Positions 43,991 to 51,673 of a DNA stretch of 64,000 bases are shown here, piece by piece. The stretch is from the NCBI RefSeq assembly GCF_000018365.1, contig NC_011529.1:62001-126000 (forward strand). The letters are read 5' to 3'. The notes beneath the pieces are model-generated. The model saw only the letters and a list, made by a program, of their open reading frames with translations. It had not been told where the DNA came from and did no database searches. The position numbers and the translations under genes are program-made. Within the stretch, counting starts at the first letter, position 1. Each line of letters begins with the position of its first letter. Source of the stretch: Thermococcus onnurineus NA1 (GTDB lineage Archaea; Methanobacteriota_B; Thermococci; Thermococcales; Thermococcaceae).

Positions 43991-44763
43991 TAATTGTCAA
44001 GCTTGGTGGAAGTGTTATAAGTGACAAGAATGTGGAGAAGTCCTTCCACGAGGACGTTGTGAGTCAGATAGCAAGTGAGATAGCCCAGTTTTATCCCAAG
44101 GAAGATTTCGTAATCGTTCACGGTGGCGGTAGCTACGGTCATCCACTCGCGAAGGAGTACAACCTCAGGGAGGGCATCGAGCCGAATCCAGATAGTAAGC
44201 GCATTGGCTTCTCAAAAACTCATCAGGTGATGCTGGAGCTTAATGAAAAGATAATCGACCTTTTCCTAGAGAAAAACCTTCCGGCCTTCTCGGTCTCTAC
44301 TTCCTCAGTCTTCATAACTGAGGGTGGCTCAGTCGCCTATGGTGATGTGAAGGTCATCAAAAGACTGGTGGAGCTGAAGTTCATCCCAGTCCTTTTTGGC
44401 GACGTGGCGATTGACCTTGAAAAGGGCATTGACGTACTCTCTGGCGACCAGATAATTACATACCTGACCAAAATGCTGAAGCCAAGGAAGGTTGTCTTCC
44501 TCATGGATGTGGACGGCATCTACGATGGCAAACCTGGCGAGGGAAGCCTCATATGGGAGCTCAAGGTCAGGGAGATTGACAGTCTAATCGAGAGGCTCTC
44601 CGGTGCAGCCGGGACAGATGTCACCGGTGGTATAGTCAACAAGCTCAGGGAGGCCAAAGAAATAGCCCAGTTCTCAGAGGTCTGGTTCGTGAACGGCAAA
44701 ATAGCTGGAAGGCTAAGCGGAGCGATAATGGGAGACGGCTTCGGGACGAGGATTAAGGGGTAG
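43987..44763 (+). CDS. ipk: Isopentenyl phosphate kinase
   Basis: The enzyme makes isopentenyl diphosphate from isopentenyl phosphate in the archaeal mevalonate pathway. The 258-residue amino acid kinase fold protein has [10 protein letters not shown], the HGGGSYGHP loop with the catalytic histidine, VLFGDVAID and [12 protein letters not shown]. It overlaps mvk by ATGA and is 57 bases before fni, so these genes form one pathway operon. Phosphomevalonate dehydratase or decarboxylase genes are not in the window. Confidence 0.94.
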   Translation: MIIVKLGGSVISDKNVEKSFHEDVVSQIASEIAQFYPKEDFVIVHGGGSYGHPLAKEYNLREGIEPNPDSKRIGFSKTHQVMLELNEKIIDLFLEKNLPAFSVSTSSVFITEGGSVAYGDVKVIKRLVELKFIPVLFGDVAIDLEKGIDVLSGDQIITYLTKMLKPRKVVFLMDVDGIYDGKPGEGSLIWELKVREIDSLIERLSGAAGTDVTGGIVNKLREAKEIAQFSEVWFVNGKIAGRLSGAIMGDGFGTRIKG

Positions 44764-44820
44764 TTCCCGGCGACCCAAAATCTCTTAACCTCCCCCGCCT
44801 TTTCTCTTCTGGTGGTTGAG

Positions 44821-45945
44821 ATGAAGGCCTTCGATAAGGAAGAGCTCACGATCATCAGGAAGTTTGAACATATCGAACACTGCCTCAAGAGGAACGTTCA
44901 GGCTCATGTCAGCAATGGTTTTGAGGACGTGCACTTTGTCCACATGAGCCTGCCTGAAATTGACAAGGATGAAATCGACCTCAGTGTTGAGTTTCTCGGG
45001 AGGAAGTTCGATTACCCGATAATGATAGCCGGCATGACCGGCGGAACGAAGGGCTCTCAGCTCGCCGGAAAGATAAACAAGACCCTCGCAAAAGCCGCCC
45101 AGGAGCTGAACATCCCGATGGGCGTCGGAAGTCAGAGGGCCATGATAAGGAAGCCAGAAACGTGGGAGAGCTACTACGTTAGAGACGTTGCCCCCGACGT
45201 TTTCCTCGTCGGCAACCTTGGCGCACCGCAGTTCGCCGAGACGATGCCCGACAGATACGGGATTGAGGAAGCACTGAAGGCAGTCGAGACAATTCAGGCC
45301 GATGCTCTTGCCATACATATGAACCCCCTCCAAGAGAGCGTCCAGCCGGAGGGCGACACACAGTACCGCGGAGTGCTGAAGGCCCTGGCCGAGCTCAAGG
45401 CCGAGTTCCCCTACCCGATAATTGCTAAAGAAACCGGCGCGGGAGTTTCAATGGAGGTCGCGATACGGCTCGAGAGCATTGGAATAGACGCGATTGACGT
45501 CGGCGGCCTCGGTGGGACGAGCTGGAGCGGCGTTGAGTACTACCGAGCTAAGGACGAGCTTGGTAGGAACCTCGCTCTGAAGTTCTGGGATTGGGGTATA
45601 AAGACTGCCATAAGCGTGGCTGAAGTCAGATACGCCACCGAGCTGCCTATTATAGCCACTGGGGGAATGCGCGACGGAATAGCGATGGCGAAGGCGCTAG
45701 CGATGGGAGCCACCTTCGCCGGCGTTGCCCTGCCTCTTCTCAGACCCGCGGTCAAGGGCGACGTCGAGGGCGTCATCAAGGTACTGGAGCGCTACATCGA
45801 GGAGATAAGGAACACTATGTTCCTCGTCGGTGCCAGAAACGTTGAGGAACTTAGGAAAGTTCCGCTCGTAATCACTGGCTTTACCCGCGAATGGCTCGAG
45901 CAAAGGATTGACCTGCCTGTTTACCTACGGGACAGGCGAATTTAA
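44821..45945 (+). CDS. fni: Type 2 isopentenyl diphosphate isomerase
   Basis: This FMN- and NADPH-dependent enzyme interconverts IPP and DMAPP. The 374-residue TIM-barrel protein has [30 protein letters not shown] and [14 protein letters not shown] motifs. ATG 44,821 is preceded by GGTGGTTGAG. It is downstream of mvk and ipk, and IPP/DMAPP are then used by the prenyl synthase at 47,485. Confidence 0.95.
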   Translation: MKAFDKEELTIIRKFEHIEHCLKRNVQAHVSNGFEDVHFVHMSLPEIDKDEIDLSVEFLGRKFDYPIMIAGMTGGTKGSQLAGKINKTLAKAAQELNIPMGVGSQRAMIRKPETWESYYVRDVAPDVFLVGNLGAPQFAETMPDRYGIEEALKAVETIQADALAIHMNPLQESVQPEGDTQYRGVLKALAELKAEFPYPIIAKETGAGVSMEVAIRLESIGIDAIDVGGLGGTSWSGVEYYRAKDELGRNLALKFWDWGIKTAISVAEVRYATELPIIATGGMRDGIAMAKALAMGATFAGVALPLLRPAVKGDVEGVIKVLERYIEEIRNTMFLVGARNVEELRKVPLVITGFTREWLEQRIDLPVYLRDRRI

Positions 45946-46092
45946 CCTTCTATTTTCACGTTTTGGGTTATGCCTGTGTATACGTTCTTGATGCACTCTT
46001 TCTCAATGCACACCTTTTTAAACTCTCAAAAACAACTATGACCAACGGGGCCTTATGCTCTTATGAGCTTAGAGGCCGAAGGAGGAAAGAGC

Positions 46093-47415
46093 ATGATAAA
46101 GATTTACACGCTCAGCGGTTACGAGGAAGTCGGTAAAAACATGACCGCCGTCGAGTACAATGGAGAAGTCGTTATAATCGACATGGGAATAAGGCTTGAC
46201 AGGGTTCTCATCCACGAGGATGTAAATATTCAGCAGTTCCCCGCGAAGGAGCTCCAGAAGCTTGGGGCTATTCCTGACGATTCACCAATCAGAAACAAAA
46301 AAGTTGTCGCCATTGCTTTTACCCATGGCCACCTTGACCACATAGGTGCCGTCGGCAAGCTCGCTCCCCATTATCCCGACGTGCCGATATATGGAACTCC
46401 CTACACCATAAAGCTCGCCAAGAGCGAGGTCAAAAGCGAGCAGTACTTCGAGGTCAAGAACCCCATGTACGAGACCGAATATGGAGAGATAGTTCAAGTT
46501 AGCGAGAACTTAGCAATCGAGTTCGTTCAGATTACCCACTCCGTCCCTCAAGCTGCCATTGTTGTAGTTCACACGCCCGAAGGCGCCGTTGTCCACACTG
46601 GGGATTTCAAGTTCGACAACAACAACCCTCTCGGCGAAAGGCCCGATTACGACAGGCTTAAAGAGCTAGGGAAGGAGGGTGTCAAGGTTCTCATTCCAGA
46701 ATCGACGCGCGTTGCTGAACCTACCAAAACGCCGAGCGAGGCAGTTGCTCAGATGCTCCTCGAGGACTTCTTCCTCTATGAGGGTATGGAATCTGATGGA
46801 CTGATAGCCACAACCTTCGCCAGCCATATAGCACGCCTTCAGGAGCTCATCTGGATAGCCAACAGGATGGGCAGGCAGGCTGTCTTAGTTGGTCGCTCCC
46901 TGGCTAAGTACACTGGGATAGCCAAGCAGCTTGGTCTCATCAAAATGAAAGGAGCCAAGGCCGTGAGGAGCCCAAATGCCGTCAGAAAAGTCCTTAAAGA
47001 AGTTTCCCAGGCAAGGGAGAACTACCTGCTGATAGTCACCGGCCATCAGGGTGAACCCGGTGCCATTTTAACCCGGATGGCAAATGGGGAGCTCTACGAC
47101 ATAGGCAAGCGCGATACCGTCGTTTTCTCCGCCGGCACCATTCCCAACCCACTCAACAGGGCCCAGCGCTACGTTCTCGAAACCAAGCTCAGGATGAGGG
47201 GCGTTAGGATGATAAAGGACCTCCACGTTTCAGGCCACGCCAGCAGGGAGGACCACCGCTACCTGCTGAGAATTCTCAATCCAGAGAACATCGTCCCTGG
47301 CCACGGCGACTTCAGGATGCTCACCCACTACGCCGAGCTGGCTGAGGAGGAGGGCTACCTCATAGGTAGGGACGTCTTCGTCTCGCGCAACGGCTACACT
47401 GTGGAGATTAAGTAG
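46093..47415 (+). CDS. Archaeal RNase J (metallo-beta-lactamase / beta-CASP exonuclease)
   Basis: aRNase J is a 5'-to-3' exoribonuclease. The 440-residue product has the zinc motif THGHLDHIG, HTGDFKFD, the beta-CASP motif region (ATTFASHIARLQELI; TGHQGEPGAILTRMANGE) and VSGHASREDH. ATG 46,093 (MIKIYTLSGYEEVGKN) has GGAGGAAAG just upstream and is preferred to ATG 46,063, which would add MSLEAEGGKS. Its place in the isoprenoid cluster is conserved as far as I know. A hairpin-T terminator follows. Confidence 0.9.
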   Translation: MIKIYTLSGYEEVGKNMTAVEYNGEVVIIDMGIRLDRVLIHEDVNIQQFPAKELQKLGAIPDDSPIRNKKVVAIAFTHGHLDHIGAVGKLAPHYPDVPIYGTPYTIKLAKSEVKSEQYFEVKNPMYETEYGEIVQVSENLAIEFVQITHSVPQAAIVVVHTPEGAVVHTGDFKFDNNNPLGERPDYDRLKELGKEGVKVLIPESTRVAEPTKTPSEAVAQMLLEDFFLYEGMESDGLIATTFASHIARLQELIWIANRMGRQAVLVGRSLAKYTGIAKQLGLIKMKGAKAVRSPNAVRKVLKEVSQARENYLLIVTGHQGEPGAILTRMANGELYDIGKRDTVVFSAGTIPNPLNRAQRYVLETKLRMRGVRMIKDLHVSGHASREDHRYLLRILNPENIVPGHGDFRMLTHYAELAEEEGYLIGRDVFVSRNGYTVEIK

Positions 47416-47446
47416 GGGTAAAACTGATAAAGAGTTACCCCTTTTT
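47415..47446 (+). terminator. Hairpin-T terminator after RNase J
   Basis: GGGGTAA and TTACCCC pair over a 13-base loop, followed by TTTTT. It overlaps the stop region of the RNase J gene, and the idsA gene starts 39 bases later with its own binding site. Confidence 0.6.
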
Positions 47447-47484
47447 CCCTTTGACATTGCTCTCATCGCTCACGAGGTGATAGA

Positions 47485-48513
47485 ATGACGAAGTACGATG
47501 AGCTGTTTGCAAGGGTTAAGAAGATGGCAAAGAGCGTTGATGATGTGCTCTTCAAGCTCATTCCGGAGAGAGAACCGAGGAAGCTCTACGATGCTGCCAG
47601 ACATTATCCGCTCGCCGGCGGCAAGAGGGTTCGCCCGTTCGTCGTTCTGAGGGCGGCTGAAGCCGTTGGCGGTGATCCAAGCAAAGCACTCTATCCTGCG
47701 GCCGCGGTCGAGCTTATACATAATTACTCCCTCGTCCACGACGACATAATGGACATGGACGAGCTCAGGCGCGGAAGACCGACCGTCCATAAGGTCTGGG
47801 GCATCAACATGGCAATCCTCGCCGGCGACCTGCTCTTCAGCAAGGCTTTCGAGGCTGTTGCCAGGGCCGAGATCAGTCCCGAGAAGAAAGCGAGGATTTT
47901 AGAAGTCCTCGTCCAGACCTCCAACGAGCTGTGTGAGGGACAGGCTCTCGACATCGAGTTCGAGACGAGGGAAGAGGTCACCGTTGATGAATATCTCCAG
48001 ATGATAAGCGGCAAGACCGGAGCACTCTTTGACGGCTCCGCAACGATAGGTGCTATCGTTGGAACGGACAACGAGGAGTACATTCAGGCGCTCTCTAAGT
48101 GGGGCAGGAACGTTGGAATAGCCTTCCAGATATGGGACGACGTTCTCGACCTTATCGCCGATGAGGAAAAGCTCGGCAAGCCCGTCGGCAGCGACATAAG
48201 AAAGGGCAAGAAGACCCTCATAGTCAGCCACTTCTTCCAGAACGCCAGCGAAGAGGACAAGGCTCAGTTTATGAGAGTCTTTGGAAAGTACGCAGGCGAC
48301 GCCAAGGACGACGCACTGATTCACGAGGACGTTAAGGGGGAAGTGGCTAAGGCCATCGAGCTCCTCAGGAAGTATGGCAGCATAGACTATGCCGCAGAAT
48401 ACGCTAAGAACCTCGTCAGGGAGGCCAACGATGCCCTGAAGATCCTTCCCGAGAGTGAAGCACGCAGGGATTTGGAGCTTCTCGCCGAGTTCCTTGTAGA
48501 GAGGGAGTTCTGA
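47485..48513 (+). CDS. idsA: Prenyl (geranylgeranyl/farnesyl) diphosphate synthase
   Basis: The enzyme condenses DMAPP and IPP to C15/C20 chains for archaeal ether lipids. The 342-residue product has the first aspartate motif DDIMDMDELRRGRP, with Tyr five residues before it, and the second motif DDVLD after FQIW. In archaeal type I enzymes this position helps set chain length; a bifunctional FPP/GGPP enzyme is likely. ATG 47,485 follows GAGGTGATAG. The stop overlaps the DUF3267 start by one base. Confidence 0.93.
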   Translation: MTKYDELFARVKKMAKSVDDVLFKLIPEREPRKLYDAARHYPLAGGKRVRPFVVLRAAEAVGGDPSKALYPAAAVELIHNYSLVHDDIMDMDELRRGRPTVHKVWGINMAILAGDLLFSKAFEAVARAEISPEKKARILEVLVQTSNELCEGQALDIEFETREEVTVDEYLQMISGKTGALFDGSATIGAIVGTDNEEYIQALSKWGRNVGIAFQIWDDVLDLIADEEKLGKPVGSDIRKGKKTLIVSHFFQNASEEDKAQFMRVFGKYAGDAKDDALIHEDVKGEVAKAIELLRKYGSIDYAAEYAKNLVREANDALKILPESEARRDLELLAEFLVEREF

Positions 48514-49121
48514 TGGGGGAGCTGCGGCTCTCCGATTATTCCTCTGATATCGTTATCCTCTCTCTTCTCCTTCTCATTGTCTCGGCTCTGGCAGTTCCCT
48601 GGGTGGAGGTTTCAATAAGTTCCTTCCGGGATTTCTTCTATCTGCTGGTTCTGCCGTTTGTAGTAATAATTCCCCTCCACGAGGGCCTGCATGCGCTAAC
48701 CGCGAGGCTTTTGGGGGCGAAAGTTCGGTTCGGCGTGACGGTCATTGATAGGGTTATCATCGCTCCCTACGTGGCCATTGAGACGCCTTTGTCCGTTAGA
48801 AGGTAGATTCTATTTTCCCTTGCTCCCCTCCTTCTGTCGGCTGTTTCTTTCTCCTTTGCCTGGTTACTCCGCTCCAACCTCTGGGCGCTGGTTTACGTCT
48901 TCAACACCGCCGGAATGGCAGGGGATTTCCTCACGGCTCTTGCCCTCCTCAGAATGCCCCCGGATGCAGCCGTCTTCGACGACGGGACTGTCCTCCGCTC
49001 CGATGAAGAAATACCCAGACCCTACCCGCGCTGGGTTTCGTCCGCCATAAAGGTCGTGATAGCATTGGCCTTCTTAGTTATCCTCATTTTCGGTCGGATT
49101 GAGGTGGTGATTGAGAAGTGA
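48513..49121 (+). pseudogene. DUF3267-type putative membrane metalloprotease gene with in-frame TAG
   Basis: The frame begins with ATG overlapping the idsA stop and encodes 97 residues with two membrane segments and the zinc motif HEGLHA, followed by GAKVRFGVTV, characteristic of DUF3267 proteins. At 48,804-48,806 a TAG interrupts it; the same frame then runs on with typical sequence (ILFSLAPLLLSAVSFSFAWL, NTAGMAGDFLTALALLRMP, and a last membrane segment) to TGA 49,119-49,121. A single change to TGG or CAG would restore a 202-residue protein. It is thus a very recent nonsense mutation, a sequence error, or a read-through codon. Confidence 0.8.
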
Positions 49122-49141
49122 AACGAGGGTTGTGTAACCGG

Positions 49142-49951
49142 TTACCCCATTACCTCTGCGATGAGCCAGCCGACCGGCGGATGCTCCGCACCAGATTTCC
49201 ATTTCTCGTAGGCCCTGTCCCACCGCTCCAGAAGTTCGGCGCGCTTTTTCCCATCTTTTATCTGCTCCACATATTCCCGTGGGATGTAGGCTAAGTAGTG
49301 CGGCAGGCTCGGCTCAAAGGTTCCGCTTTCGATTATCTCTCCACCGGCCGTTTCCACCAGCTTCTTCAGCCTTTCCAGCGGGGGATAGTGCAGGTCGTCC
49401 TTCCCGCCAAACAGAGCTTCAAAAATTCCCTCACGCAGGTTGTAGAGCTCAAGGTGTGCCCTTTGCCTCTCGTTGTTCGCTATAGGAAGACTCTCCGCTA
49501 TGAAAACCATGTTTGCCACGCGGAGCATCTCGGAGAAGACCCTAACCATCGTTTCCTCATTTTTCAGGCTTCTAACTCCATGAACGAGAACGGCTAAATC
49601 GAAGGCCTTAAACGGAAAAGGCAGTTCCTTCGCGTCCACCTTGAAGGGGATTATCCTATGCTTTAGGCCAGCTACGGAGGATATCTCCTCAAAGAAGCGC
49701 CACCTGCTCAGATCAACGGCAACGACCCTGCCGGTCTCGCCGACGAAGTAAGCCAGGGGGACTGTTGTTAATGCGTGCGCACCACACCCGATTTCAAGGA
49801 CGTTCATTCCCCTCCTCAGCGGTGCGTGCTGGAGGACGCGGAAGCGTTCGAGTATCTCGATATGGAGCCAGTCTGGAGGGAGTGGGTACTCGTCCCGGGG
49901 CGGAATTTTTGAGAGGACGTTTTCTTTAAATGCTTCCTCAGTAAGAGCCAT
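49142..49951 (-). CDS. Class I SAM-dependent methyltransferase
   Basis: The 269-residue product has the SAM motif NVLEIGCGAHALTTVPLA, the acidic residue in VVAVDLSRW and the motif DLAVLVHGVRSL, but a changed post-I region; it resembles UbiE/ubiquinone-type methyltransferases in general form. The substrate is unknown. ATG 49,951. It is divergent from the secreted protein island and convergent with the DUF3267 gene. Confidence 0.8.
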   Translation of the reverse strand: MALTEEAFKENVLSKIPPRDEYPLPPDWLHIEILERFRVLQHAPLRRGMNVLEIGCGAHALTTVPLAYFVGETGRVVAVDLSRWRFFEEISSVAGLKHRIIPFKVDAKELPFPFKAFDLAVLVHGVRSLKNEETMVRVFSEMLRVANMVFIAESLPIANNERQRAHLELYNLREGIFEALFGGKDDLHYPPLERLKKLVETAGGEIIESGTFEPSLPHYLAYIPREYVEQIKDGKKRAELLERWDRAYEKWKSGAEHPPVGWLIAEVMG

Positions 49952-50276
49952 GGAAAACACCGAAAATGGTTAAAGCTCTTTTCTTTAAGGCGTTTTCGGA
50001 GAAAAAGTTTTATAAGTTAGGGTCGAGTTTATAATAGGTCGAAATCCGCTAGGTGTCTTTTTGCTTTTCCAGTAAAGCTCTATGAGGATGCATTTTTGTT
50101 TGTGTGTATAATCATGCAACTCCTTTACTCCGACTCTATTTCTCTCAGAAAGTCCAAATTTAAGTGGTATTAATTAAATTACTTTGCTAATTTTTCTATT
50201 TACTTTTACTAATAATAAAACTTATAAAGGAGTTCGCTCTAAAAATGAGTGCAAAACTACAGAGGAAGTGAACCAT
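49952..50276. promoter_or_regulatory. AT-rich divergent spacer with promoters
   Basis: The 325 bases carry a minus-strand TATA (CTTATAAAAC, about 50,006-50,016) for the methyltransferase and a plus-strand TATA (AAACTTATAAAGG, about 50,217-50,229) for the secreted protein at 50,277. Between them the DNA is strongly AT-rich with no frame having a ribosome binding site and no RNA gene that I can support. Confidence 0.5.
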
Positions 50277-50702
50277 ATGAAGTGGAAGCTGTTGTTTGCA
50301 GTCCTACTGGGACTGCTGATGGTCGGAACGACTGTGGGGAGTGCTCTGTCCGCTAAAGTAACGGGATCTTGCTTCGACTCAGTTGACATTGCTAGTTATG
50401 AAAACCAGAGATCGATAGCAAAGTTACATGACTTTCTCAATAACAATCTAAGCGTGCCTGTGAGTTATCTGGATCTTCTTACGATTCAGAGAATAACACC
50501 TGAAGACATCAAACAAGTCAAGGAACTAAAAACTCTGGGGTTAGCAACCTCAGAATCTAGCATACTAAGATTTATAAAAAAGATACAATTGATGGAGTTT
50601 GTAGCCTCAAGGAGTGGGGGCAATCCGGAAGTTATCATAAAACTAGCCCAATTCTTAGGAGATCGTGTAGTTCCAATTAAAAACCTCCTATCCAGCCAAT
50701 GA
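50277..50702 (+). CDS. Secreted hypothetical protein, 141 residues
   Basis: The product begins with a signal peptide (MKWKLLFAVLLGLLMVGTTV, cut probably after SALSA) and continues with a helical part containing one cysteine. No family recognised. It has a TATA box and GGAAGTG binding site. The stop overlaps the ATG of the next gene (ATGA). It is unclear whether the two are separate coupled genes or one gene split by a frameshift, since the next product lacks a signal peptide yet looks like an extracellular domain. Confidence 0.55.
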   Translation: MKWKLLFAVLLGLLMVGTTVGSALSAKVTGSCFDSVDIASYENQRSIAKLHDFLNNNLSVPVSYLDLLTIQRITPEDIKQVKELKTLGLATSESSILRFIKKIQLMEFVASRSGGNPEVIIKLAQFLGDRVVPIKNLLSSQ

Positions 50703-51202
50703 GCGGAGATTACAACGATTTACTGTTGGATGTTGGAGGTGCTCACTTTTACCAAAACGATCCGGAGATGCCGTATTACGTTATGATATGGGGAAATTAT
50801 TTATGGAAAGAACTCGAGGGTACTCTTTATAGAGGATCTGATGATGTAGTCTACTACAAATGGGACGAGGCGGATGATTTAATATTGTTTAAAGACGTGT
50901 ATGCCTCCCCAGAAATGAGAAGAGCAGGATCCGATCTCGGAACAATAGCATATTATACACCAGATAGTCTCCACTCTGGATACGTAAGACTATATTTTGT
51001 ACCAAAAACTCCATCAGTGTCTGGAAGATGGACAAGAGTGTCAATGACCTATGTTCATACCTACGGAATAGGGGGAGATCTTAGCGTTACTGTTGGATAT
51101 AAGTATGTTAGTGTTAGTTATCAAACACATTTGGGAGATGAATGGGAAAAATCTGATTACGTATCGTTTAAAATAGACCCAGACGGAGTTCTAAAGGGGT
51201 GA
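50699..51202 (+). CDS. Hypothetical beta-rich protein, 167 residues
   Basis: The product MSGDYNDLLLDVGGAHFYQN is rich in aromatic residues and alternates in a beta pattern (YVRLYFVPKT, LSVTVGYKYVSVSYQTH), without signal peptide, cysteine or known motif. It begins in the ATGA overlap with the upstream secreted protein. If a frameshift joins them, the mature secreted protein would be about 280 residues with an N-terminal helical and a C-terminal beta domain. AT-rich codon use differs from the neighbours. Confidence 0.5.
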   Translation: MSGDYNDLLLDVGGAHFYQNDPEMPYYVMIWGNYLWKELEGTLYRGSDDVVYYKWDEADDLILFKDVYASPEMRRAGSDLGTIAYYTPDSLHSGYVRLYFVPKTPSVSGRWTRVSMTYVHTYGIGGDLSVTVGYKYVSVSYQTHLGDEWEKSDYVSFKIDPDGVLKG

Positions 51203-51209
51203 CTTGGAA

Positions 51210-51625
51210 ATGAAAAAATCATTGTCTCCCTTTTTGTTCTTATCTTTCTTTTTATAACTTCTCAATGGATTACTGTTGAAAATCCCATCGAGACAAAAGT
51301 TCTTATCAACGGTAACTCCCCGTATGATACAGTTTATGTAACTCCCTCCCAAAATGAGTTTGAGGTCAATATAATTTCAAAGCTCAGCGGAACTTGTGAA
51401 ATATGTGTAAACCCAATGAATGCCAGTATATCGCCTTCTTGTCTTAGGAAACAGGTTACACAAGGTAAAAATACTTTTAGATTTCTTCTCTCTCCTGAAC
51501 AGAACATCACGAGACTGTTTATAGAGTACCAAGTCTCCTGTAATCTTACTAACTACCTGACAGAGATATCAATTCTTCAAGATGAGCTATTGACCCCCGG
51601 TGTTAGATGGGAAAAAGATAGGTGA
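51210..51625 (+). pseudogene. Membrane-anchored or secreted protein gene frameshifted at a run of six A
   Basis: ATG 51,210 is followed by AAAAAA and then reads only 15 codons. Adding one A gives MKKIIVSLFVLIFLFITSQW, a typical signal/anchor sequence, and the frame then stays open to TGA 51,623-51,625, about 138 residues with four cysteines (CEICVNP, SCLRKQ, SCNLT) and several N-glycosylation sequons. That open frame has no start codon of its own near its beginning. So the gene is either broken by a one-base deletion, expressed by slippage on the A run, or miscalled. Confidence 0.6.
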
Positions 51626-51673
51626 CCTCTTCTCCGCCCTGAAGGGTAAAGGTTTCAGAAGAAAAATAAAATT

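Noticed and set aside
48745-49050. 101-codon alternative frame over the DUF3267 gene
   Set aside because: The in-frame continuation behind the TAG gives a proper membrane protein; the alternative is serine/proline-rich noise.
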